In this document: in pieces, positions 1 to 5,418 of the stretch
Numbering within the stretch: the stretch's first letter is position 1
Layout: each line of letters starts with the position of its first letter
DNA from: Methylococcaceae bacterium
GTDB taxonomy: Bacteria; Pseudomonadota; Gammaproteobacteria; Methylococcales; Methylomonadaceae
Direction of reading: 5' to 3'
DNA: 5,919 bases
Assembly: GCA_947506075.1 (NCBI GenBank)
Contig: CANNNN010000168.1
Location: forward strand, 1-5,919
Position numbers and translations under genes: made by a program
The notes under the pieces: model-generated
Databases searched by the model: none
What the model was told of the DNA's origin: nothing
Seen by the model: the letters and a program-made list of their open reading frames with translations, nothing else

Positions 1-353
1 CTAGTGACAATATTGACCTGCTTGGGAATGACATTGTTTTCGGCATGCATCAACAATGAGTGTTCCGGGCTTAAACAATATTGGTCACCGAATCGCTCAT
101 CAAGATAGCGCGACACATATTCCCAATAATTGGCAAAAAAAGGTGTTGTATCTCCCGGCAAAGCGGTCGGATCGGAAACAAAGTACCAGCCCTTGATAAT
201 TTCCTGCAAAAAACCATTTTTTAGCAGAATCTCACGCTCTGACTGTTTAAGCTGACTTCCTCTAACAACGCCAAGATATGAACCCAGCACATCGTGCAAT
301 GCGTTCAAAGCAGTGGCTAATTTTTTGTTTTCAGGAATACGACGTCTGCCCAT
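1..353 (-). CDS. Fic-family protein, N-terminal part (runs off left edge)
   Basis: The minus strand is open from an ATG at 351-353 to the left edge: 117 codons plus two bases, with no stop. The protein begins MGRRRIPENKKLATALNAL. It contains GFLQEIIKGWYF (about residues 47-58), a GDTTPFFANYWEY stretch (67-79), and RFGDQYCLSPEHSLLMHAE (87-105). These match, from memory, the conserved N-terminal region of a group of Fic/DOC-domain proteins. That region resembles AbiEi-type winged-helix antitoxin domains and precedes the catalytic Fic domain. The Fic motif (HPFxxGNGR) would lie beyond the left edge, so adenylyltransferase or toxin activity cannot be judged. An in-frame TAA three codons upstream fixes this ATG as the first possible one. 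No good Shine-Dalgarno sits at normal distance; AAGGAAG is about 37 nt upstream. GC is lower than in the gly operon and the upstream DNA is very AT-rich, which suggests an accessory, possibly acquired gene. Confidence 0.72.
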   Translation of the reverse strand, partial: MGRRRIPENKKLATALNALHDVLGSYLGVVRGSQLKQSEREILLKNGFLQEIIKGWYFVSDPTALPGDTTPFFANYWEYVSRYLDERFGDQYCLSPEHSLLMHAENNVIPKQVNIVT

Positions 354-561
354 GGCGAATTAATTTGCTTGTTCTAAAAAATTTTATTTACTTCCTTTAG
401 TAGAATATATTAACTTGTTTATACAAAATAAAAAAATATTTCTATTGTTTAAATCCTGAAAAAATCACATCGTTCGCTATGATCCCCCATTTAGAAGCAA
501 TCAGTCGCTTCAAAAAAATGCACTATAAATGCACAAATTATTTTTAAATATCTCTATCTTG

Positions 562-591
562 TTGTTATTTATTGGCTATTTTAATTATAAG
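562..591 (+). promoter_or_regulatory. Possible sigma-70 promoter facing ychJ-like gene
   Basis: TTGTTA at 562-567 and TATAAG at 586-591 are separated by 18 bp, giving 4/6 and 5/6 matches to the -35 and -10 consensus. A start near 598 would leave a leader of about 255 nt before the ATG at 854. The surroundings are so AT-rich that such matches arise easily by chance, so this is a weak candidate. No better promoter was found closer to the gene. Confidence 0.22.
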
Positions 592-720
592 ATCCAATCC
601 AGCATTGGGGCTACGCAGAATTTCCTGCGGTGGTCAGAGGCTGTATTAATTTGGTTTATCAATTTCTTGTCAGATGGGTGGGTTAGTGGGAGAGAGGGAT
701 ATTAGGTAACGCATGCGATA

Positions 721-741
721 GGCCATTATAACGGCATGGCC
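721..741. repeat. Short inverted repeat GGCCAT/ATGGCC
   Basis: GGCCAT at 721-726 and ATGGCC at 736-741 form a perfect 6-bp inverted repeat around a 9-nt centre. The same GGCCAT core recurs at 815-820, just upstream of the ychJ-like start. It could be an operator half-site pattern or chance; there is no T-run to suggest a terminator. Confidence 0.3.
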
Positions 742-829
742 CATGTATAAACAAAAATCCAGGTCGGGATAAAGATTAATGCGTCAGTAGTTTGCAATAC
801 TAAAAAATTCACGGGCCATGTAAAATAGG

Positions 830-855
830 CTGATTTTTAATCAGGAACGACTGAT
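830..855 (+). promoter_or_regulatory. Alternating hairpins over the ychJ-like ribosome binding site
   Basis: CTGATT (830-835) and AATCAG (839-844) form a perfect 6-bp inverted repeat with a TTT loop. The same ATCAG (840-844) can instead pair with CTGAT (851-855), which includes the first two bases of the start codon, around loop GAACGA. The Shine-Dalgarno AGGA (843-846) begins inside the shared arm and lies 7 nt before the ATG. The two hairpins exclude each other, and either would cover part of the initiation site. The arms are short, so a regulatory role is only inferred. Confidence 0.3.
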
Positions 856-1339
856 GAATACATCTAGCTTCTGCCTTTGCGGTTCGGACATTGAATATGC
901 TCAATGTTGTGGCCTGTTTCATTCCGGCGAAAAAAAACCGGTTACTGCTGTAGCCTTAATGCGTTCGCGTTTTACGGCTTATGCGCTGCATAATGCCGAG
1001 TATTTAAGGGATACCTGGGATGCCACTGTGCGGCCTGAGTTGATTGATTTTTCCAGGGAACAAGTCGACTGGCAACGCCTGGAAATTGGCAATACTAAAA
1101 AGGGCGGAGTCAAGGATGCTAAAGGCGTGGTGGAGTTTAAGGCGTATTATTTGCAGGATGGCGAACAGCATGTGATGACTGAGATTAGTCAGTTTGTTAA
1201 GCGCGCTGGCGGCTGGTTTTATCTGGACGGCGTGGTGAAGTCTATCGGCAAGGTGGGCCTACAGACCCATCTGGGTAAGAACGCGTTGTGTTCCTGCGGC
1301 AGCGGCAAGAAGTTTAAGCGCTGCTGCGGGGCTGAGTGA
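854..1339 (+). CDS. ychJ: YchJ-like (UPF0225) protein with two SEC-C motifs
   Basis: This 161-residue protein matches the YchJ/UPF0225 family in length (E. coli YchJ is about 152) and layout. A SEC-C type zinc motif lies at the N-terminus (Cys 7, 9, 18, 19 in CLCGSDIEYAQCC) and a second at the C-terminus (Cys 146, 148, 157, 158 in CSCGSGKKFKRCC). Between them is the NTF2-like middle domain typical of the family, with LMRSRFTAYALHNAEYLRDTW and a GGWFYLDGV strand near residues 120-130. The C-terminal motif resembles the zinc-binding tail of SecA that contacts SecB and ribosomes. The biological role of YchJ is not established, and I do not assign one. All eight zinc ligands are present. The ATG at 854 has AGGA 7 nt upstream. 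The gene stands alone, divergent from the Fic-family gene and convergent with the lipoprotein gene. Confidence 0.93.
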   Translation: MNTSSFCLCGSDIEYAQCCGLFHSGEKKPVTAVALMRSRFTAYALHNAEYLRDTWDATVRPELIDFSREQVDWQRLEIGNTKKGGVKDAKGVVEFKAYYLQDGEQHVMTEISQFVKRAGGWFYLDGVVKSIGKVGLQTHLGKNALCSCGSGKKFKRCCGAE

Positions 1340-1357
1340 TGGCAAGTAATTCGCACT

Positions 1358-1394
1358 AAATAAGCCTCTACAAGTTGATCGATAAAGCTTATTT
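1358..1394. repeat. Inverted repeat after ychJ, possible weak terminator
   Basis: AAATAAGC (1358-1365) and GCTTATTT (1387-1394) are perfect 8-bp arms around a 21-nt loop, beginning 18 nt after the ychJ-like stop. The stem is AT-rich and no T-run follows on either strand, so it is not a standard intrinsic terminator. It may be a processing or stability stem, or chance. Confidence 0.3.
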
Positions 1395-1421
1395 GAAAAC
1401 CATTTATTACATACAACAATG

Positions 1422-1529
1422 GAACACGGATGATACTGATTAAGTGGATAATCACCGCTTCAAAAGCGCAAGACAGCTTGGGTTTTTAAAAATCCGCGTA
1501 AGTCCGTCCGATCTGCGTCACCCGTGTTC
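1422..1529. repeat. 108-bp imperfect inverted repeat, dispersed intergenic type
   Basis: The element is bounded by GAACACGG (1422-1429) and its reverse complement CCGTGTTC (1522-1529). About 15 of the outer 19 positions pair between the arms. The right arm has a 9-10 nt rhythm: ATCCGCGTA, AGTCCGTCCG, ATCTGCGTC, ACCCGTGTTC. A small hairpin CGCTT/AAGCG lies near the centre (1456-1468). From memory, degenerate strings of this ATCCGYGT kind are dispersed between genes in many bacteria, often beside genes for GxxExxY proteins. No such gene is present here. The element fills most of the gap between two convergent genes. It has no open frame of its own and no T-run. Confidence 0.55.
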
Positions 1530-1543
1530 AATTTAAGTGATCC

Positions 1544-1951
1544 TTATTTTTCAGCTTTTGCCGTATCTTCTGATTCCGCGATGGAGGCGGATAAGCATTC
1601 CATCAGACTCTCGGTATAGTTCGAGTGAGCTTCTCCTAGTTCTTTAGGCGAGCCAAAATCCGTTCGTAGTTCCTCAAGCGTCTTTTTGGGGTCCTTGGAC
1701 GAGGACAGTGTCAGCATTTTTGTATAGTTGCGGTAGGCCGTCAAGCGCGTGGGGTCGAGACCGAAAACGCCGGGCATATTGGTTGAAGATTTTTCCACTA
1801 CGCATTTAGCCATGCGTTCGGGCGATGCTTTGTAGTCCTTAATATCCTTATCGAGCTGCAGTTGCTCCAATACAGCCTGTTCATATTGGTTTTTATCTGC
1901 ACAAGCAGGGAGTAATAATGCAGCTAGGGAAATGAGCAGTAGTTTTTTCAT
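1544..1951 (-). CDS. Small predicted lipoprotein, unknown function
   Basis: The 135-residue product starts with a lipoprotein signal: MKK, a hydrophobic stretch of leucines and alanines (4-14), then LLPAC with the candidate lipidated Cys at 17. Proline at -2 is not the commonest lipobox residue, but the arrangement otherwise fits signal peptidase II cleavage. Asp19 at +3 is not the classical +2 Asp retention signal, so sorting to the outer membrane is plausible. The mature part is about 118 residues, charged and probably helical, with two further cysteines (50 and 119) that could form a disulfide in the periplasm. Its C-terminus is rich in Glu, Ala and Lys. I do not recognise the family. A perfect TATAAT lies about 39 nt upstream of the ATG. 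No clear Shine-Dalgarno is visible. The gene is on the same strand as the gly operon but is separated from it by a repeat. Confidence 0.8.
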   Translation of the reverse strand: MKKLLLISLAALLLPACADKNQYEQAVLEQLQLDKDIKDYKASPERMAKCVVEKSSTNMPGVFGLDPTRLTAYRNYTKMLTLSSSKDPKKTLEELRTDFGSPKELGEAHSNYTESLMECLSASIAESEDTAKAEK

Positions 1952-1989
1952 AAGTAATTTATCTTGGGTAGTGGGAATGCGCTGAGGGA

Positions 1990-2019
1990 ATTATACCTTA
2001 GGCGAAAGATGAAAGGCTA
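1990..2019 (-). promoter_or_regulatory. Promoter candidate for the lipoprotein gene
   Basis: On the minus strand a perfect -10 box TATAAT occupies 1990-1995, about 39 nt before the lipoprotein ATG. No good -35 is visible; the nearest option, TTAGCC (2014-2019), sits 18 bp away and matches poorly. The -35 region falls inside the GGCGAAAG repeat. The -10 box and its placement suggest that this gene is transcribed on its own. Confidence 0.42.
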
Positions 2020-2063
2020 AAGGCGAAAGGACGCGCGCATTTTTTGCCCTTGATCTTTCGCCT
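2000..2063. repeat. GGCGAAAG repeat with perfect 11-bp inverted arms
   Basis: AGGCGAAAGAT (2000-2010) and ATCTTTCGCCT (2053-2063) are perfectly complementary 11-bp arms around a 42-nt centre. Inside the left half the motif recurs as AAGGCTAA and AGGCGAAAGG (AGGCGAAAG at 2000-2008 and again at 2021-2029), giving a degenerate short tandem pattern. The right arm lies only 4 nt after the plsC stop. The stem may therefore end or protect the 3' end of the gly operon message, although no T-run follows. Similar CTTTCGCC/TTTAGCC runs are, from memory, dispersed repeats in some gammaproteobacterial genomes. Confidence 0.55.
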
Positions 2064-2067
2064 GCAT

Positions 2068-2811
2068 TTAATCCATCTCCTTCATAGCCTGTCTTATCCA
2101 GGCTTCGGCCTCGGCATTGATGTCGGCAGCTTTGCGGCCTTTGGTCTCTATGACCGGACCAATTTTTAACTTGATCACGCCCGGATATTTAAAAAAACTA
2201 TAGCGCGGCCAAAAATCACCGGCATTATGGGCGACCGGAATGACAGGGAAACCGGTTTTGTGCGCCAGCATCGCGCCGCCGATATTAAATTTCAGTACTT
2301 CCCGGGCTCCGGCGCGCGTGCCTTCGGGAAAGACCAGTACCCATAAGCCCTCGTTTAAATACTTGGAGCCCTGTTCAAGCAAGGAGCGTAAGGCCGCGCG
2401 CTGATTTTTCCGGTTGATCACGATGGATTTCAAGGTCAGCAGCGACCAGCCCCAAATCGGCAGATACAGCAGTTCACGCTTTACGACCACGGAATGCGGC
2501 GGGAGTATATACCGCAAGGCCAGGGTTTCCCAGGCCGACTGATGATTGCTGAAGATAATCGCAGGCTGCTCTGGATGGATATTTTCCAGGCCCTCCACTT
2601 CATAGGTCAGGCCGCAAAAAACCCGGGTCATCCAGCGGATCACCGCACACCAGACATAACCGATTTTCCAGCGTATGTTAAAGGTCGTCAGCATGCCCAG
2701 AATAAGACAAATACCGACGATGGTCGCAGTAAAGAAAATACCAAAAAATAACAGCGCAGAGCCGATATAATTTTTAGGTCTGGGATCTTGTAAGGTGTTT
2801 TGCTGCGTCAT
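2068..2811 (-). CDS. plsC: 1-acyl-sn-glycerol-3-phosphate acyltransferase family (PlsC-like)
   Basis: This 247-residue membrane-bound acyltransferase belongs to the LPLAT/PlsC family, which transfers an acyl group to lysophosphatidate or a related lysolipid at the inner membrane. A hydrophobic segment at about 17-41 is the likely membrane anchor. Motif I is SNHQSAWET with catalytic His90; the usual Asp of HX4D is Glu95. Motif II is KRELLYLPIWGW (111-122), motif III VFPEGTRAGA (160-169), and motif IV PVIPVAHN. The length fits PlsC (E. coli 245). The ATG at 2809-2811 is preferred because GAG lies 7 nt upstream; a TTG four codons earlier (2821-2823) is the alternative. The start lies inside gmhB (38-nt overlap), so the two are probably translationally coupled. 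Similar genes follow gmhB in Pseudomonas. Acting on a lipid A precursor or another lysolipid rather than lysophosphatidate cannot be excluded. Confidence 0.9.
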   Translation of the reverse strand: MTQQNTLQDPRPKNYIGSALLFFGIFFTATIVGICLILGMLTTFNIRWKIGYVWCAVIRWMTRVFCGLTYEVEGLENIHPEQPAIIFSNHQSAWETLALRYILPPHSVVVKRELLYLPIWGWSLLTLKSIVINRKNQRAALRSLLEQGSKYLNEGLWVLVFPEGTRAGAREVLKFNIGGAMLAHKTGFPVIPVAHNAGDFWPRYSFFKYPGVIKLKIGPVIETKGRKAADINAEAEAWIRQAMKEMD

Positions 2812-3322
2812 ATAAGTTCTCAAAAACAGGAATGTTCAGGTGAGGGTTTGCGATTAGGGTTTGTTGACCTTTGCCGGTTTTGACCAGTATCGGGCTCGCA
2901 CCGACGGCCTGGGCTGCCTGTAGGTCGCGGAGCGAATCGCCGACAACAGCCAAGCCGATCAGGCTGACCTGCTTGTCGTTGGCAAAGGCTGATAGCAGTC
3001 CCGGTTTAGGTTTTCGGCAATTACAGTCATCGTCCGGACCGTGAGGACAAAAATAGATCGCGTCGATTTTTCCGCCTTTTTGTTCGGCCAGATGCTGCAT
3101 TTTTTGATGGATTTTTTCCAGCATTTCGACGTTGAATAAGCCTCGCGCAAGCCCCGATTGATTGGTGACGACCACGACTTTATAGCCCTGTTCATTGAGC
3201 AGAGCTATGGCCTCAAGGCTGCCGTCTATTGGCAGCCATTCTTCCGGGGATTTTACGAAGTCGTCCGAGTCGTGGTTAATCACGCCATCACGATCCAACA
3301 ATACATAACGCTGTTCTGGCAT
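2774..3322 (-). CDS. gmhB: D-glycero-beta-D-manno-heptose-1,7-bisphosphate 7-phosphatase
   Basis: GmhB removes the 7-phosphate from heptose 1,7-bisphosphate in the cytoplasm, a step toward ADP-heptose for the LPS inner core. The 182-residue protein shows the HAD phosphatase motifs: LLDRDGVIN with nucleophile Asp10 and acid/base Asp12, TNQSG (53-57), and GDSLRD (128-133). The zinc loop CPHGPDDDCNCRKPKPG supplies Cys92, His94, Cys100 and Cys102, then the RKP motif (103-105). HDSDDFVKSPEEW after motif I also fits the family. A GTG at 3353-3355 would add 11 residues. The ATG at 3320-3322 is preferred because family members begin a few residues before LDRDG. That ATG comes 4 nt after the glyS stop, with only a weak ribosome binding site, which suggests coupling to glyS translation. 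The 3' end overlaps plsC. Confidence 0.93.
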   Translation of the reverse strand: MPEQRYVLLDRDGVINHDSDDFVKSPEEWLPIDGSLEAIALLNEQGYKVVVVTNQSGLARGLFNVEMLEKIHQKMQHLAEQKGGKIDAIYFCPHGPDDDCNCRKPKPGLLSAFANDKQVSLIGLAVVGDSLRDLQAAQAVGASPILVKTGKGQQTLIANPHLNIPVFENLYDAAKHLTRSQT

Positions 3323-3326
3323 GCGC

Positions 3327-5417
3327 TTACGATTGCAACTTGGAAATGTCTGCACAGGTCAAAAACTGCTCGGACAACAGGTTCAGTAAGGCCAGTCGGT
3401 TAGCGCGCAAGTCCAGATCATCGGTCATGACCATCACGTTATCAAAAAATGCATCGACGTCATTGCGCAAACCGGCCAAGCGGTTCAGCGTTGACTGGTA
3501 ATCGCGTTGCGCCAGTAACGGTTTGATGTCGGCTTCGGATTGCAGCGCGGCTTGCAACAGCTGATTTTCTTGCGGTTCTTGCAATGCGCCGACGTGATCC
3601 GAAGGTTTGGTATCCGATTTTTTCAGGATATTGCGGATGCGTTTGTTCGCCGCCGCCAGGCTTTCCGCTTCAGGCAGTTGCCTGAAGGCTTTAACCGCCT
3701 GCAAACGCTGCATAAAATCCAAAGGTTCGGCAGGCGTCACGGCGATGACTGCGTCAAATTCATCGGCGGTGTAGCCGTGATCGAGGCAATAGCCTTTCAG
3801 GCGGTCGAAAATAAACTCGATAACCCGGTCGGCTGTTGCGGACTGATCTATCGTTCCCATGCTCTGCGTGGGAACGCCAGCAATCTGAGCGCTGGCAAAT
3901 TCCGTCAACTCGATGATATTGATATCCAGTTTGTTTTCTATGATGGTTCTGAGTATGCCCAAGGCCGCCCTACGCAACGCATAAGGGTCCTTGTCGCCGG
4001 TTGGAATCAAGCCGACCGCAAAAATGCCGACCAGGGTGTCTATTTTTTCCGCGATAGCGAGAACCTGCCCGGTAGCGCTTTCGGCCGTTGGACTGCCCGA
4101 TTGTTTGGGGAAATACTGCTCCTCAAGCGCTTGTGCGACCTCTTTTGGTTCGTTGTCGGCCAGCGCGTAGTAACGGCCCATCAGGCCTTGCAGGTTGCCG
4201 AATTCGCCGACCATTTCTGTCATCAGATCGGTTTTAGCCAGCAACGCGGCGCGTTCGGCCAGTTCAATATCGGCATTCAGATGTCCGGCTATAAATTTGG
4301 CGAGATTTTGCACCCGCTTGGTTTTGGCGTAAACCGTACCCAAGTTTTCCTGAAACACAACGCTGGAAAGGCTTTCCACCCGGTCTGCCAGGGTTTTCTT
4401 GCGGTCCTGATTCCAGAAAAACTCTGCATCGGACAGGCGCGGGGTTACCACGCGCTCATTGCCCTGCTGGATGGATTTCGGGTTGGTGCTTTCGATATTG
4501 CTGAAGGTGATGAAGTTCGCCAGCAAACCGCCATCGGCATTTTTAACCGGAAAATATTTCTGGTTGGTTTGCATCGTGGTGATCAATACTTCCGGGGGCA
4601 GTGCCAGAAAACGCGGGTCGAAAGTCCCGGTAATTGGCACCGGCCATTCGTTTAACGCGGCAATCTCTTCCAGCAGGTCTTCTTCAATATGAGCCAGGCC
4701 GTTTACTGCGGCGGCGGCATTTTGTGCGGCCTCGCGGATCAATTTTTTTCGTTGTTCAAGATCGGCAATCACGTGGCCTTGTTGATACAGCATGTCGGCG
4801 TAGTCTTCAGGCTTGTTCAGGACGATTTTTTGCGGCGCGTGAAAGCGGTGCCCCTGCGTGCTCGCACCGGTTTCCAGTCCCAGGATTTCGGTTTTGATCA
4901 CTTCATTGCCATAGAGCAAGACAGCCCAGTGTACGGGTCTGACAAACTCGGTCGTGAAGCTGCCCCAGCGCATGCGCTTGGCTATCGGCAAGGTGGCGAT
5001 ACTTGAGCGGATAATGTCCGGGATCAGGTTTTCGGTCGCCAGTCCTTTGACTGACTGGGTAAAACTGAGCCATTCGCCCTTGTCGGTAAGTAAACGTTCC
5101 AAATTGTCGAAGCTGGTTCCGCAGCTGACTGCAAAACCCAGAGCCGCTTTACTGGGCGTGCCGTCCGGTGCAAAGGCCGCCTGTAACGCGGGTCCGCGTT
5201 TTTCGACGGTTTTATCCGGCTGTTTGGTTTCCAGGTTTTCGATGAAAACCGCCAGTCGCCGAGGTGTTGCGTAAGCCTTGCTGGCGGTAAACGTCAACTC
5301 GGCGGCATTAAGCCCCTGGATGATGTTGTTCAGCAGGGCGTTGCTCAGTTTTAGCAAGGTCTTGGGCGGCAGTTCTTCTGAACCCAGTTCGAACAATAAA
5401 TGTTTTTTTGTACTCAT
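3327..5417 (-). CDS. glyS: Glycine--tRNA ligase beta subunit
   Basis: GlyS is the beta subunit of the bacterial glycyl-tRNA synthetase; with GlyQ it charges tRNA-Gly in the cytoplasm. The beta subunit carries most of the tRNA-binding surface. The 696 residues compare with 689 in E. coli. Family landmarks are HLLFELGSEELPPK (6-19), RMRWG and RPVHW (149-164), WPVPITGTFDPRFLALPPEV (258-277), and TPRLSDAEFFW (325-335). GDKDPYALRRAALG (474-487) follows. The C-terminal anticodon-binding part has LAAANKRIRNILKK (587-600) and FFDNVMVMTDDLDLRANRLA (657-676). The ATG follows the glyQ stop by 1 nt (TAACATG), with AGGGAG 6 nt upstream. Residues 514-522 (GVPTQSMGT) are encoded by a repeat-like palindrome at 3852-3876. 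Around it the protein is about 7 residues longer than E. coli GlyS between LTE and the VIEF/VIDF helix. The reading frame is otherwise intact. Confidence 0.97.
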   Translation of the reverse strand: MSTKKHLLFELGSEELPPKTLLKLSNALLNNIIQGLNAAELTFTASKAYATPRRLAVFIENLETKQPDKTVEKRGPALQAAFAPDGTPSKAALGFAVSCGTSFDNLERLLTDKGEWLSFTQSVKGLATENLIPDIIRSSIATLPIAKRMRWGSFTTEFVRPVHWAVLLYGNEVIKTEILGLETGASTQGHRFHAPQKIVLNKPEDYADMLYQQGHVIADLEQRKKLIREAAQNAAAAVNGLAHIEEDLLEEIAALNEWPVPITGTFDPRFLALPPEVLITTMQTNQKYFPVKNADGGLLANFITFSNIESTNPKSIQQGNERVVTPRLSDAEFFWNQDRKKTLADRVESLSSVVFQENLGTVYAKTKRVQNLAKFIAGHLNADIELAERAALLAKTDLMTEMVGEFGNLQGLMGRYYALADNEPKEVAQALEEQYFPKQSGSPTAESATGQVLAIAEKIDTLVGIFAVGLIPTGDKDPYALRRAALGILRTIIENKLDINIIELTEFASAQIAGVPTQSMGTIDQSATADRVIEFIFDRLKGYCLDHGYTADEFDAVIAVTPAEPLDFMQRLQAVKAFRQLPEAESLAAANKRIRNILKKSDTKPSDHVGALQEPQENQLLQAALQSEADIKPLLAQRDYQSTLNRLAGLRNDVDAFFDNVMVMTDDLDLRANRLALLNLLSEQFLTCADISKLQS
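3852..3876. repeat. REP-like palindrome inside glyS
   Basis: Left arm CGTTCCCATGC (3852-3862) and right arm GCGTGGGAACG (3866-3876) pair at 10 of 11 positions around a TCT loop; the remaining pair can be a G-U wobble in RNA. From memory this CGTTCCCACGC...GCGTGGGAACG form is an abundant dispersed intergenic repeat in several gammaproteobacterial genomes. Here it lies within glyS and is read without disturbing the frame as GVPTQSMGT (514-522). Confidence 0.65.
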
Positions 5418-5418
5418 G

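Larger units (their letters stand above)
354..853. other. Gene-free divergent region, AT-rich on its left side
   Basis: This 500-bp gap lies between the leftward Fic-family gene and the rightward ychJ-like gene. By hand count, 361-480 is about 20% GC and 361-600 about 24%, far below the coding regions on the right. From about 600 onward the composition returns to average. The only open frames are very short, for example 22 codons from 479 with no ribosome binding site, and I do not call them. Small inverted repeats occur at 614-629 (CGCAG/CTGCG), 710-717 (CGCATGCG), 721-741 (GGCCAT/ATGGCC) and 830-855. Promoters for both flanking genes should lie here, but none is convincing. I recognise no transposase remnant or RNA gene. 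Confidence 0.6.

Noticed and set aside
479..547. 22-codon frame on the plus strand in the AT-rich gap
   Set aside because: It has no ribosome binding site and no recognisable sequence, and it is short enough to be chance.
791..827. TTGCAA and TAAAAT as a ychJ promoter
   Set aside because: Spacing is about 24-25 bp, too long for sigma-70, and no good -35 sits at 16-18 bp from TAAAAT.
1219..1455. 78-codon minus-strand frame over the ychJ end and the repeat
   Set aside because: It is antisense to the C-terminal SEC-C motif of ychJ and begins inside a non-coding repeat.
2494..2751. 85-codon plus-strand frame opposite plsC
   Set aside because: It is antisense to the conserved acyltransferase motifs and the product shows no family features.
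3540..4655. 371-codon open frame on the plus strand, antisense to glyS
   Set aside because: It lies wholly inside the well-supported glyS gene, its product has no recognisable motifs, and it is the expected mirror of a GC-balanced coding gene.
4634..5274. Several 77-106 codon plus-strand frames opposite glyS
   Set aside because: They overlap each other in different frames and are antisense to conserved glyS sequence, with no independent support.
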